Assembly: GCF_022808175.1 (NCBI RefSeq)
Contig: NZ_JALGBX010000002.1
Coordinates: forward strand, 372,001 to 436,000
DNA length: 64,000 nucleotides
From: Streptomyces sp. AP-93
Lineage (GTDB): Bacteria > Actinomycetota > Actinomycetes > Streptomycetales > Streptomycetaceae
Direction: 5' to 3'
The translations under genes were made by a program, and so were the position numbers. Shown here in pieces: positions 33,365 to 41,556 of this stretch; the stretch's first letter is position 1, and the number at the start of each line of letters is the position of its first letter. The notes below the pieces were generated by a model that had not been told where the DNA came from, made no database searches, and saw nothing but the letters and a program-made list of their open reading frames with translations.

Positions 33365-34078
33365 TCAGCGCAGCTCCGCCGGAAGGCTCCGCTTCGCGTC
33401 GACCTTCTCCGTGCGGACCAGCTCGCCCCACACGATGTAGCGGTACTTCGAGGTGTACACGGGCGTGCAGGTCGTCAGGGTGATGTAGCGGCCCGGCGCC
33501 GTGCGGCCCGACTCCTTGGGGACCGGGCTGATCGAGTCCACGTTGTACTTCGAGGTCTGGCTCAGTTCCGCGAAGACCTTGTACACGTACCAGGTGTCGC
33601 GGGTCTCGAAGACGAGCGCGTCGCCGTTCTTCAGCTTGTCGATGTTGTGGAACTTGGCCCCGTGCCCGTCGCGGTGGGCCGCCAGCGCGAAATTGCCCGC
33701 CGGGTCCCACGGCAGCGCCGACTTGACCGGCTCCGTGTAGTAGCCGGCGACACCGTCGTTCAGGACCTCCGAGGCGGTGCCCCGCTTGACCAGCACCTCG
33801 CCGTTCTTCATCGCCGGCACGTGCAGGAAGCCGATCCCGCCCTGGGTGTCCAGCGCGCCCGGCGCCGCGGCCGCCTGCGAGGGCGCCGCCCGGTCCCACT
33901 GCGCGCGCACCGCGTCCCCGCGCGCGGAGGCGTCCCGGTCGGCCAGGACGTTCGTCCACCACAGCGAGTACGCCACGAACAGCCCGAGCACCAGGCCCAC
34001 TGTGATCAGGACCTCGCCCAGCAGACTCAGGAACCCCGCGACGGCGCTGCGGTGCGGGGGCGGTGCGGCACGTGACAC
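33365..34078 (-). CDS. Class E sortase
   Basis: A 237-residue sortase that would cut an LAxTG-type signal and attach the protein to peptidoglycan. One N-terminal membrane helix (LITVGLVLGLFVAYSLWW), catalytic His in NFALAAHRDGHG, catalytic Cys in YITLTTCTPVYTSKYRYIVWG and a downstream Arg. ATG at 34078. It is the last of two adjacent, similar sortase genes, probably from tandem duplication; in Streptomyces, class E sortases anchor long chaplins. Confidence 0.92.
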   Translation of the reverse strand: MSRAAPPPHRSAVAGFLSLLGEVLITVGLVLGLFVAYSLWWTNVLADRDASARGDAVRAQWDRAAPSQAAAAPGALDTQGGIGFLHVPAMKNGEVLVKRGTASEVLNDGVAGYYTEPVKSALPWDPAGNFALAAHRDGHGAKFHNIDKLKNGDALVFETRDTWYVYKVFAELSQTSKYNVDSISPVPKESGRTAPGRYITLTTCTPVYTSKYRYIVWGELVRTEKVDAKRSLPAELR

Positions 34079-34088
34079 TGCGGATCCT

Positions 34089-34910
34089 CTACGGGCTGGT
34101 CAGCTCGGGCGGAGCACCCTGACTGCGGGGGCGTTCAGCTGTCATCCTGCCCCATACGATCAGCCGGTAGGTGCTGGTGAACTCCGGGGTACAGGTGGTC
34201 AGCGTGATGTACCGGCCCGGGGCAGTGAATCCCGATCCGGCCGGCACCGGCTTGATCACCGCCACGTTCGACGGCGGGGTCTGCGCGAGCTGCGCGCTCG
34301 TCTCGTACGTGTAGTACGCGTCCCGGGTCTCCACCACGATCTTGTCCCCCGGCACCAGCCGGTTGATGTAGCGGAACGGTTCCCCGTGCGTGTTCCGGTG
34401 GCCCGCCAGCGCGAAGTTGCCCTGGCGGTCGGCCGGCATCCCGGTCGCGAGCGGCGCCTCGGAGTAGTGGCCGACCATGCCCTTGTCGAGGACCTTCGCC
34501 TTGTTCGTCCCCTCCGCGACCGGCACCTTCACGTCCAGCTTCGGGATGTACAGGATCGCGAAGCCCTGGCCCGGCTCGAATGCCGCCGCGACCGGCGGGG
34601 CGGCCGCCCCGGCCGGATCGCGGTCCCAGTTCTCGAGCAGGGAGCCGGCCGCGTCATCGGCCGTCCGGCCCGCGAGGAAGTTGGTGTACCAGAGCTGGTA
34701 GCCGACGAAGAGCAGCATCACCAGGCCCAGCGTGATGAACAGTTCCCCGGCGAGCCTGCTGACGACCACCACCGGTCCGCCCGAGGCCGGCCGCCTGCGC
34801 CGCCGGCCCCTGCCCCCGCCCCGCGCGCGCGTGCGCTTCGCGGCCTCCTGCGCTGCCCTGCGTCGCGCTGCCCGGCCCTCGGTGGGCGCGGACGGCGCGA
34901 GCGCCGTCAC
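34089..34910 (-). CDS. Class E sortase
   Basis: A 273-residue sortase with an Arg-rich cytoplasmic N-terminus (residues 12-40), a membrane helix (ELFITLGLVMLLFVGYQLWY), catalytic His in NFALAGHRNTHGEP and Cys in YITLTTCTPEFTSTYRLIVWG. The GTG start overlaps the pabA/trpG stop (GTGA), so it is translationally coupled to that gene, and it ends ten bases before the next sortase. Two of three sortases in this region share TLTTCTP and probably arose by duplication. Confidence 0.92.
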   Translation of the reverse strand: MTALAPSAPTEGRAARRRAAQEAAKRTRARGGGRGRRRRRPASGGPVVVVSRLAGELFITLGLVMLLFVGYQLWYTNFLAGRTADDAAGSLLENWDRDPAGAAAPPVAAAFEPGQGFAILYIPKLDVKVPVAEGTNKAKVLDKGMVGHYSEAPLATGMPADRQGNFALAGHRNTHGEPFRYINRLVPGDKIVVETRDAYYTYETSAQLAQTPPSNVAVIKPVPAGSGFTAPGRYITLTTCTPEFTSTYRLIVWGRMTAERPRSQGAPPELTSP

Positions 34911-35545
34911 GCGACGGCCTTGCCCACCACCGGGGCGAGCCCCACCGAGCGCTCCACCGCGCCCGCGTCACCGCAGCGCACCAGCCAGTTCGCGAGCATC
35001 CGGTGGCCCCACTCGGTCAGCACGGACTCGGGGTGGAACTGCACGCCCTCGACGTCGTGCTCGCGGTGACGCAGACCCATGATGATCCCGTCCTCGGTCC
35101 GCGCGGTGACCTCCAGCGTGTCCGGGAGGGTCGGCGGCTCGGCCGCGAGGGAGTGGTAGCGGGTCGCGGTGAAGGGCGAGGGAAGTCCCTCGAAGACGCC
35201 GAGGCCCTCGTGGACCACCGGTGAGGTCTTGCCGTGCAGCAGTTCCGGAGCCCGGCCGACGACGCCTCCGTAGGCCACGGCCATCGACTGCATGCCGAGG
35301 CAGACGCCGAAGACCGGTACGCCCGTGTCCGCGCAGTGGCGGACCATGTCCACGCAGATGCCGGCCTCTTCGGGCGTGCCCGGACCCGGGGACAGCAGGA
35401 CGCCGTCGAAGCCGTCCTGGGCGTGGGCGAGCTCGACCTCGTCGTTGCGCAGCACCTCGCACTCGGCGCCGAGCTGATAGAGGTACTGGACCAGGTTGAA
35501 GACAAAGCTGTCGTAGTTGTCGACAACCAGAATGCGCGCGCTCAC
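34907..35545 (-). CDS. pabA: Anthranilate/aminodeoxychorismate synthase glutamine amidotransferase (PabA/TrpG)
   Basis: A 212-residue class I glutamine amidotransferase supplying ammonia for anthranilate or 4-amino-4-deoxychorismate synthesis. Motifs: ILVVDNYDSFVFNLVQYL at the N-terminus, LLSPGPGTPEEAGICVDM, catalytic Cys in PVFGVCLGMQSMAVAYGG, and the His-Glu pair in VEGVQFHPESVLTEWG. GTG at 35545 with GGGAG upstream. It lies between sortase genes and overlaps both the upstream small membrane protein and the downstream sortase; no synthase subunit is nearby, so it probably serves an enzyme encoded elsewhere. Confidence 0.92.
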   Translation of the reverse strand: MSARILVVDNYDSFVFNLVQYLYQLGAECEVLRNDEVELAHAQDGFDGVLLSPGPGTPEEAGICVDMVRHCADTGVPVFGVCLGMQSMAVAYGGVVGRAPELLHGKTSPVVHEGLGVFEGLPSPFTATRYHSLAAEPPTLPDTLEVTARTEDGIIMGLRHREHDVEGVQFHPESVLTEWGHRMLANWLVRCGDAGAVERSVGLAPVVGKAVA

Positions 35546-35742
35546 GGAGTCGCTCCCGATCCCTCGTCCACCGTCACATCGTTGAACGGAAGCAGCGGCT
35601 CGGCCCACGGGAAGACGTACTGGAACAGCACGAACACCACCGCGAGCACCAGCACGAGGGAGATCACCACGCGTACCCACGCGTTACCCGGCAAATGCCG
35701 CCAGATCCAGCCGTACATGCCGCCTGTGTCCTTTTCGTCCAC
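35542..35742 (-). CDS. Small single-pass membrane protein
   Basis: A 66-residue protein with one membrane helix (VVISLVLVLAVVFVLFQYVF) and short polar ends. It overlaps the pabA GTG by 4 bp. It is conserved at this position in Streptomyces as I recall, but no function is known; the sortase context suggests a cell-envelope role. Confidence 0.75.
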   Translation of the reverse strand: MDEKDTGGMYGWIWRHLPGNAWVRVVISLVLVLAVVFVLFQYVFPWAEPLLPFNDVTVDEGSGATP

Positions 35743-35807
35743 GATCGTTCAACGCACCGCAGGGGCGGTACGTCCACAGCCTAAAGCCACCCGCCCGGCG
35801 CGGAGGG

Positions 35808-36563
35808 TCACCTTGCCAAACCCTCCGGTGAGCCCTGTGCGAGGGTCCGCATACCGGTCAGTTCGGCCCAGACCACGAGCCGGTGGCTGTGGCCCCATTC
35901 CGGGTCGCAGGTGGTCAGCGTCAGGTACTTGCCCGGCCCGGTGAAGGGCGAGCGGCTCGGCACCGGATCGACCACGCCGACCTCCGTGGGGAGGGTGCGC
36001 AGCGCTTCGGCGCGGACGGTGTACGTGTACCAGCCGGTGGCGTCCTTGAGGATCACCAGGTCGCCGGGGCGCAGCTTGGGGATGTCCTTGAAGGGGTCCC
36101 CGTACGTGCGCCGGTGGCCGGCCACCGCGAAGTTCCCGGTGGAGCCGAGCCGGGCCGTGCCGGCGTAGTGGCCCAGGCCCTTCTTCAGCAGCTCGGTGCC
36201 CGTGCCCTCCAGGACGGGCTTGTTCCAGCGCGGGCCGAAGCGCGGGACGTACATCTCGGCGAAGGCCCGGCCCGGCGGGTACGCGGCGCTCTCCGGTGCG
36301 GCCGGGGCCGCCGACGGTGGTCCCGAGGGAGCGGGGGCGGGCTGCGGGGCGGCCGCGGGCGCCGCGGACCAGCGGTCGCGCATGCGGGCCATCTCCCCGT
36401 CCATGGCCTGGTCGGCCTTGACCCCGGTCCACAGCAGGACGTAGACCACGAAGAGCACGATGAGCGAGCCCGCGGTCAGGCACACCTCGCTGAACGTCCG
36501 TACCAGCAGGCGCGGCACGTCGACGTCACGGTCACGGGGTGGCGGACTCCAGCGGCTTCGCAT
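35808..36563 (-). CDS. Class E sortase (third copy)
   Basis: A 251-residue sortase: membrane helix (CLTAGSLIVLFVVYVLLW), a Pro/Ala-rich spacer, catalytic His in NFAVAGHRRTYGDPF and Cys in YLTLTTCDPEWGHSHRLVVW. It is more diverged than the two downstream copies. The ATG at 36563 overlaps the 3' end of the DUF881 gene by 32 bp, so the two are coupled. Confidence 0.92.
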   Translation of the reverse strand: MRSRWSPPPRDRDVDVPRLLVRTFSEVCLTAGSLIVLFVVYVLLWTGVKADQAMDGEMARMRDRWSAAPAAAPQPAPAPSGPPSAAPAAPESAAYPPGRAFAEMYVPRFGPRWNKPVLEGTGTELLKKGLGHYAGTARLGSTGNFAVAGHRRTYGDPFKDIPKLRPGDLVILKDATGWYTYTVRAEALRTLPTEVGVVDPVPSRSPFTGPGKYLTLTTCDPEWGHSHRLVVWAELTGMRTLAQGSPEGLAR

Positions 36564-37308
36564 AGTGGAGGTCCACTGTGCCGGAGTAGCCCGGCAGTGT
36601 CAGCGCCTTGTGCTCGTCCACTTTCCAGCCGAGCCCGTACGCGTTCACGTACAGCTGGTAGTTCTGCAGCGCCGGGGAGGCCGCGAGGGCCTTCTTCAGC
36701 GCGCCGGGGTCGCCGACCGCCGACACCTTGTACGGGGGCGAGTACACCCGGCCCTGGAGGATCAGGGTGTTGCCCACGCAGCGCACGGCGCTGGTGGAGA
36801 TCAGGCGCTGGTCCATGACCTGGATGCCCTCGGCGCCGCCCTGCCAGAGGGCGTTGACCACGGCCTGGAGGTCCTGCTGGTGGATCACCAGGTCGTTGGG
36901 CTGCGGCTCGGGCACGTTGGGGATGCGGGCCGTGGCGTTCGGGGGCGCGTCGTTCAGGGTGACCGTGACGGCCTTGCCGGCGATCTCCTCGGTGCCGGAG
37001 GCGGCGCGCAGGGCGGCCAGCCTGGCGTCCTCGGCCTTGGTGCTCCCGTCGTCGCGCTCGGCGAGGGCGTCGACCTGGTCGCGTGCGGTGGCGGTGCTCT
37101 TCTCCAGCTCCAGATTGCTCTGGCTGCGCTCCTGGATCAGGTCGGACAGCTTGAGGAGCGAGGCGTCCGTCCGGATGTTCGTACCCTTGGAGGTGTTGAA
37201 GCTGGTGACGAAGATCAAGCCGGCCAGGGCGAAAACGGCGGCCGTGAGCAGCCGGACCGGTCTGGCACGGCGACGGGGACCCGCGGAGGAGTCGTCGGAA
37301 TTGCTCAA
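36532..37308 (-). CDS. DUF881-family protein
   Basis: An approximately 258-residue protein with one N-terminal membrane helix (LTAAVFALAGLIFVTSFNTS), a coiled-coil stretch (residues 45-90) and the extracytoplasmic DUF881 domain (ALWQGGAEGIQVMDQRLIST, RCVGNTLILQGRVYSPPY). DUF881 proteins accompany division genes in Gram-positives. I prefer the TTG at 37308 because AAGGAGAAGGG stands before it; a GTG at 37332 gives eight more residues but has no good ribosome site. Divergent from crgA. Confidence 0.85.
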   Translation of the reverse strand: MSNSDDSSAGPRRRARPVRLLTAAVFALAGLIFVTSFNTSKGTNIRTDASLLKLSDLIQERSQSNLELEKSTATARDQVDALAERDDGSTKAEDARLAALRAASGTEEIAGKAVTVTLNDAPPNATARIPNVPEPQPNDLVIHQQDLQAVVNALWQGGAEGIQVMDQRLISTSAVRCVGNTLILQGRVYSPPYKVSAVGDPGALKKALAASPALQNYQLYVNAYGLGWKVDEHKALTLPGYSGTVDLHYAKPLESATP

Positions 37309-37399
37309 CGTACCCTTCTCCTTCAACGCCACAGGTCCACTACGCTAACGGACGCCCGGGGCAGGCAAGGTCCCCAGCCCATCGACAGGAGAGCCCCTC

Positions 37400-37654
37400 G
37401 TGCCGAAGTCACGTATCCGCAAGAAGGACGACTACACGCCGCCCCCCTCGCGGACGCCGCAGTCGATCAAGCTGACGAACCGCAACTGGGTCGCCCCGGT
37501 CATGCTGGCGTTCTTCTTGGTCGGCCTCGCATGGATCGTCGTTTTCTATCTGTCCGAGACCCAGCTTCCGATCGAAGCTCTCGGAAATTGGAACATTGTG
37601 GTCGGATTCGGCTTCATTGCGGCAGGATTCGGCGTCTCTACGCAGTGGAAGTAG
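37400..37654 (+). CDS. crgA: Cell division protein CrgA
   Basis: An 84-residue protein with two membrane helices ([20 protein letters not shown] and [20 protein letters not shown]) after a basic N-terminus [17 protein letters not shown], all typical of CrgA, which coordinates FtsZ-ring assembly and growth-to-sporulation septation in Streptomyces. GTG at 37400 with AGGAG upstream. Divergent from DUF881. Confidence 0.95.
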   Translation: MPKSRIRKKDDYTPPPSRTPQSIKLTNRNWVAPVMLAFFLVGLAWIVVFYLSETQLPIEALGNWNIVVGFGFIAAGFGVSTQWK

Positions 37655-37678
37655 CCCGGCTCCGCAAGCTCTCCCCAT

Positions 37679-37736
37679 GAGTTATCCACAGCGTCATCCA
37701 CACCTGAGGAAAAGACAGAAGATCTGTGGATAACTC
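37679..37736. promoter_or_regulatory. Inverted pair of DnaA boxes between crgA and the rhomboid gene
   Basis: GAGTTATCCACAG (37679-37691) and its exact reverse complement CTGTGGATAACTC (37724-37736) contain two perfect TTATCCACA boxes facing each other across 32 bp. Near matches (CATCCACA near 37695 and TGTGGAGAG at 37737) make four box-like sites in about 70 bp. The genes on each side are convergent, so this could be a bidirectional terminator-like hairpin, a DnaA-binding cluster, or both. Confidence 0.65.
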
Positions 37737-37760
37737 TGTGGAGAGTTGACGCCGGTGTGA

Positions 37761-38645
37761 TCAGTTGAGTACGGAAAGTTCAGCCGTGCGGATCACGATC
37801 AGGGCTGTGGCCAGCAGGAACACCGCCACACAGGTGCCCCACTGGACGAATTTGCGATTCCGCGCGCCCATGTCCTTGGCGGGCCACAGGAAGCCCGAGG
37901 CGACCAGCACACCGGTGACGAGGCCACCGATATGGGCCTGCCAGGACACGTTCAGCCCCGGCACGAAGGTCAGTACGAGCATGAACACCGCCATGGTGAT
38001 CAGCGGGCGCATTTCGTACTGCATCCGGCGGAACAGCACCACCGTGGCACCGAGCAGGCCGAAGACGGCGCCCGAGGCGCCGAGGGTCGCGACGTTCGGC
38101 TCGGTCAGCAGGTAGACCACGGCGCTGCCGCCCAGGGCCGACAGCAGGTACACGGCGAGGTAGCGGGCCCGGCCGAGGGCCTGCTCCAGCGGCCCGCCGA
38201 TGAACCACAGGGCGAGCATGTTGCCGAAGACGTGCCACAGCGCGGTGTGCAGGAACGTCGAGGTCAGCAGTCGGTAGTACTCGCCGGTGGAGACGCCTTC
38301 GAGCGGCCAGCCCACCTGCTCCCGGTACCGGCCCAGCAGCTCCGCCTGGATCACCAGCCCTGGAAAGATCTGGGCCGCGAGGAACACGGCCGCGTTGATC
38401 CCGATCAGGATCTTGGTGACCAGGTGCGGATCCGCGGCCACCACCCCGCCCGCGATCGTCCGCGGAGCGTTGGCCGCGGGCCCGTGGCCCGTTCCCGAGC
38501 CCCCGCGGACGCACTCGGGGCACTGGAAGCCGACCGAGGCGCTGATCATGCACTCGGGGCAGATCGGCCGCTCACAGCGCGTACAGCTGATCCCGGTCTC
38601 ACGGTCCGGGTGCCGGTAGCAGCCCGGAAGACGGTCGGTGTCCAT
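37761..38645 (-). CDS. Rhomboid-family intramembrane serine protease with N-terminal zinc finger
   Basis: A 294-residue protease. The N-terminus is a B-box-like zinc finger (CYRHPDRETGISCTRC, then CPECM and CPEC). The membrane core has six helices with the rhomboid signatures: HVFGNMLALWFIGGPLEQ (oxyanion-loop region), the catalytic Ser in LGASGAVFGLLG and catalytic His in SWQAHIGGLVTGVLVA. ATG at 38645. Substrates unknown. Synteny with ppiA and crgA is that of other Streptomyces. Confidence 0.92.
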   Translation of the reverse strand: MDTDRLPGCYRHPDRETGISCTRCERPICPECMISASVGFQCPECVRGGSGTGHGPAANAPRTIAGGVVAADPHLVTKILIGINAAVFLAAQIFPGLVIQAELLGRYREQVGWPLEGVSTGEYYRLLTSTFLHTALWHVFGNMLALWFIGGPLEQALGRARYLAVYLLSALGGSAVVYLLTEPNVATLGASGAVFGLLGATVVLFRRMQYEMRPLITMAVFMLVLTFVPGLNVSWQAHIGGLVTGVLVASGFLWPAKDMGARNRKFVQWGTCVAVFLLATALIVIRTAELSVLN

Positions 38646-38739
38646 CGGTCCCCTCGGTCGGCGGCGAGGCGGCGGATCCGCCGCGCCCGTCCGGTACGTA
38701 TCGAGGACGGACGGGCGGGGCCGAAAGGTTCCCCTGCGC

Positions 38740-39267
<528 letters not shown>

Positions 39268-39443
39268 GGATCTGCCTTCCTCTCGTCATCACTGTCGGTT
39301 TCAGATCCTCGCACGGAGAGCTGCACCGGACGGAAATCGTCCACCCGTATGCCCTGTCACGCATGCCGGGCGGCGTTATGGGAGGCATGATCCGACAAAG
39401 GGTGGAAAGGTGAACTGTGTCCGCCACCGAGGAGGAGGATCCT

Positions 39444-40202
39444 GTGACCCGCAAGGAAAGCGTGCGCCTGGCAGCATCAAGTGCCAGGGATACGGCGCGG
39501 CACGCAGCGGAAGTGGTGGCGCCGTACGCGGAATCCGCCAAGGACGCTGCGGTGCATTACGCCCACGAAGCCAATGAACGGCTCGCACCGAAGGTGTCGC
39601 ACGCGGCCGGCGAGGCTGCCAAACAAGCCCGCCAGACGTACGACTGCCACGTACAGCCCATGATCAAATCAGCACGCTCCCACGTGCCGCCGAATGTGGA
39701 CCGGGCCGCGTCCAAGGCCGTGAAGCAGACCCGCCTGGCCGCCCGGCACGCGGCGGAGTACACGCAGCCGCGTCTGGAGAGCGCCCTCGCGGCGGCCCAG
39801 CCGGTGGCCGAGGAGGCCGCTTCCCGGTCGACGGCGGCGCTGGCGGCGCTGCGCGGCCAGGTATCGGCCAAGGAGGTCCACAAGCTCGTACGGCGCCACG
39901 AGCGGCGTGCGCGCTGCGGCCGCCTGTTCAAGGGCGTGGCGGTGGTCGGCGTCCTGGCCGGCGGAGCCTATGCCGCGTGGCGCTGGTGGGACCGGCAGTC
40001 GAACCCGGACTGGCTCGTCGAGCCGCCGGCCGCCACCGAGCTGTCGGCGCGGGAGCAGGAGGCGCCCGCCTCCTTCGACGACGAGCTGGCGGCGAAGGAG
40101 CGCGACGCCGGGACGTCGGATTTCGTGTCCGGCCTGGAAGAGGAGGCCGAGGCCGCGCAGGAGCGGATCGACGCGGAGGACGCGAAGCGCAAGCACCGCT
40201 GA
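39444..40202 (+). CDS. DUF5324-family protein
   Basis: A 252-residue protein with an Ala/Lys-rich amphipathic helical region (residues 1-150, many AxxAAxxA patterns such as ARHAAEVVAPYAESAKDAAV), one membrane helix (LFKGVAVVGVLAGGAYAAWRW, about 160-180) and an acidic C-terminal tail. GTG at 39444 is preceded by GAGGAGGAGGA; a GTG at 39417 would read into that ribosome site. Family known only as DUF5324 in Streptomyces; a scaffold-like role is a guess. Confidence 0.8.
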   Translation: MTRKESVRLAASSARDTARHAAEVVAPYAESAKDAAVHYAHEANERLAPKVSHAAGEAAKQARQTYDCHVQPMIKSARSHVPPNVDRAASKAVKQTRLAARHAAEYTQPRLESALAAAQPVAEEAASRSTAALAALRGQVSAKEVHKLVRRHERRARCGRLFKGVAVVGVLAGGAYAAWRWWDRQSNPDWLVEPPAATELSAREQEAPASFDDELAAKERDAGTSDFVSGLEEEAEAAQERIDAEDAKRKHR

Positions 40203-40215
40203 GGAACACGCGATG

Positions 40216-40257
40216 AGAGTGGGGCCCGGATCCTGGAAAGGATCCGGGCCCCACTCT
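40216..40257. terminator. Bidirectional hairpin terminator between DUF5324 and LysM genes
   Basis: AGAGTGGGGCCCGGATCC pairs perfectly with GGATCCGGGCCCCACTCT around loop TGGAAA; 18 bp stem between convergent genes. Confidence 0.92.
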
Positions 40258-40302
40258 CGTGCTTCGTGCTTTCGTGCTTCGTGCTTTCGTGCTTCGTTCC
40301 GC
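40256..40302. repeat. Tandem repeat of CGTGCTTCGTGCTTT type
   Basis: GTGCTT recurs six times in 45 bp, organised as a 15-bp unit repeated about two and a half times, directly after the hairpin terminator and up to the LysM stop codon. Non-coding; T-rich on the plus strand and possibly reinforcing termination of the DUF5324 transcript. Confidence 0.8.
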
Positions 40303-40808
40303 TAGCTGGGGAGGTTGAGCTTCATCCCCGGGTGGATCATGTCGGGGTTCGAGCCGATGACGCCCTTGTTCATCGCGTAGAGCTCGCGCCAGCGGCCCTC
40401 GTTGCCGAGTTCGCGGCGGGCGATCGCGGAGAGCGAGTCGCCCGAGCGGACGGTGTACGTGCGCTGCGCCCTGGGCGCGGGCTTCGGCATCGGGGCCGCG
40501 GGCACCGCCTTGTGCGCGGCGGAGGCCGGCGTGGGCGTGTGCGGGGCGGGCCGCGCGACGGGGGGTGCCGGTGCGGCCTTGGGCGGCATCGGTGCGGCCT
40601 TGGGCGGCGCCGCCGCCGCCATGCGCTCGGCGGCCGCCTTGGTCGCCGCTGCCGAGTCGGTGTACTTGGTCCCGGTGTCGGCGGGCATCGCCGGCGGGGT
40701 TGCCGGAGCGGCTGCGGCCTGCTGCTGCACCTGCTCAGCCGCCTTCTCCGCGGCCTTCTCGGCTTGTTCCTTCTTCTTGTCGGACCTCATGAAGTCGAAC
40801 AGTCCCAT
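40302..40808 (-). CDS. LysM-domain protein
   Basis: A 168-residue protein. The N-terminus (MGLFDFMRSDKKKEQAEKAA) is a charged helix without a signal peptide, the middle is Ala/Pro/Lys repeat-rich (MPPKAAPAPP), and the C-terminus (residues 115-167) is one LysM domain (RTYTVRSGDSLSAIARRELG, then NKGVIGSNPDMIHPGMKLNL). LysM normally binds N-acetylglucosamine polymers, but lack of an export signal suggests the cytoplasmic LysM/BON-like class. ATG at 40808 with GGAGG. Confidence 0.88.
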   Translation of the reverse strand: MGLFDFMRSDKKKEQAEKAAEKAAEQVQQQAAAAPATPPAMPADTGTKYTDSAAATKAAAERMAAAAPPKAAPMPPKAAPAPPVARPAPHTPTPASAAHKAVPAAPMPKPAPRAQRTYTVRSGDSLSAIARRELGNEGRWRELYAMNKGVIGSNPDMIHPGMKLNLPS

Positions 40809-40967
40809 GTGCGTACGCCTCCGGCATGGTGGTGCCCCCCTTGGCTGAGTGCCTTGTCCCCACTCTCTGTCAGAAGGCGCCGGACGGCCCTGTGACAGGG
40901 CCATCCGGGGGATACGGGTGGACACCAGTGAGCGCCCCGGTGGACACCAGTGGACACCGGGGCGCTG

Positions 40968-41447
40968 CTACTGGCGGGCCCTGCGAGCCGGCCTCGGGCT
41001 CTCCGACGGGGTTGCCAGATCGCCCTTCACCAGCAGGTTCAGCACGCGCAGCACGGCCTCGCGGTCCGCGTCCGGGAGGGAGGCCAGGGCGTCCGCGTGG
41101 ACCTGGTCGACGATGCGGCTGCTCTCCTGCGCCAGGGCCGCGCCCTGCTCGGTGACGACGATGACGCGGGCCCGGCGGTCGGTGCTGGACTGCCGCCGCT
41201 CGGCCAGGCCGGCCTTCTCCAGGGCGTCGACGGTGACGACCATCGTCGTCTTGTCCATCCCACCGATCTCGGCGAGCTGGATCTGCGTCCGTTCCTCCCC
41301 CAGGGCGTGCACGAGCACGCAGTGCATCCGTGCCGTGAGCCCGATCCGGTCGAGCGCCGCCGCCATCCGGGTGCGCAGGACGTGGCTGGTGTGGTCCAGG
41401 AGGAAGGAGAGGTCCGGCTCGTTCTGTGCGGGCGCCATGGCTGTCAT
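40968..41447 (-). CDS. MarR-family transcriptional regulator
   Basis: A 159-residue winged-helix regulator. HTH and wing are IQLAEIGGMDKTTMVVTVDA and LEKAGLAERRQSSTDRRARV, followed by the dimerisation helix. ATG at 41447. It is divergent from an MFS drug-efflux gene with 109 bp between the starts, the standard layout for a MarR repressor and the exporter it controls. The ligand is probably a substrate of that exporter. Confidence 0.9.
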   Translation of the reverse strand: MTAMAPAQNEPDLSFLLDHTSHVLRTRMAAALDRIGLTARMHCVLVHALGEERTQIQLAEIGGMDKTTMVVTVDALEKAGLAERRQSSTDRRARVIVVTEQGAALAQESSRIVDQVHADALASLPDADREAVLRVLNLLVKGDLATPSESPRPARRARQ

Positions 41448-41476
41448 GTCCGCCAGTCTAGCAATTCAGTCCCCAA

Positions 41477-41487
41477 CAGATCGTCTG
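41477..41487. promoter_or_regulatory. Candidate MarR operator
   Basis: CAGATCGTCTG, an inverted repeat (CAGA/TCTG), sits in the MarR/MFS gap near an additional ACAGAACTATCTGA repeat at about 41490-41503. Spacing suits a repressor covering both promoters. Confidence 0.45.
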
Positions 41488-41556
41488 CAACAGAACTATC
41501 TGATACGGTCTTACCAAGTCAGCCCACCGCTCACCGCTCACCGACTGGGGACACAG

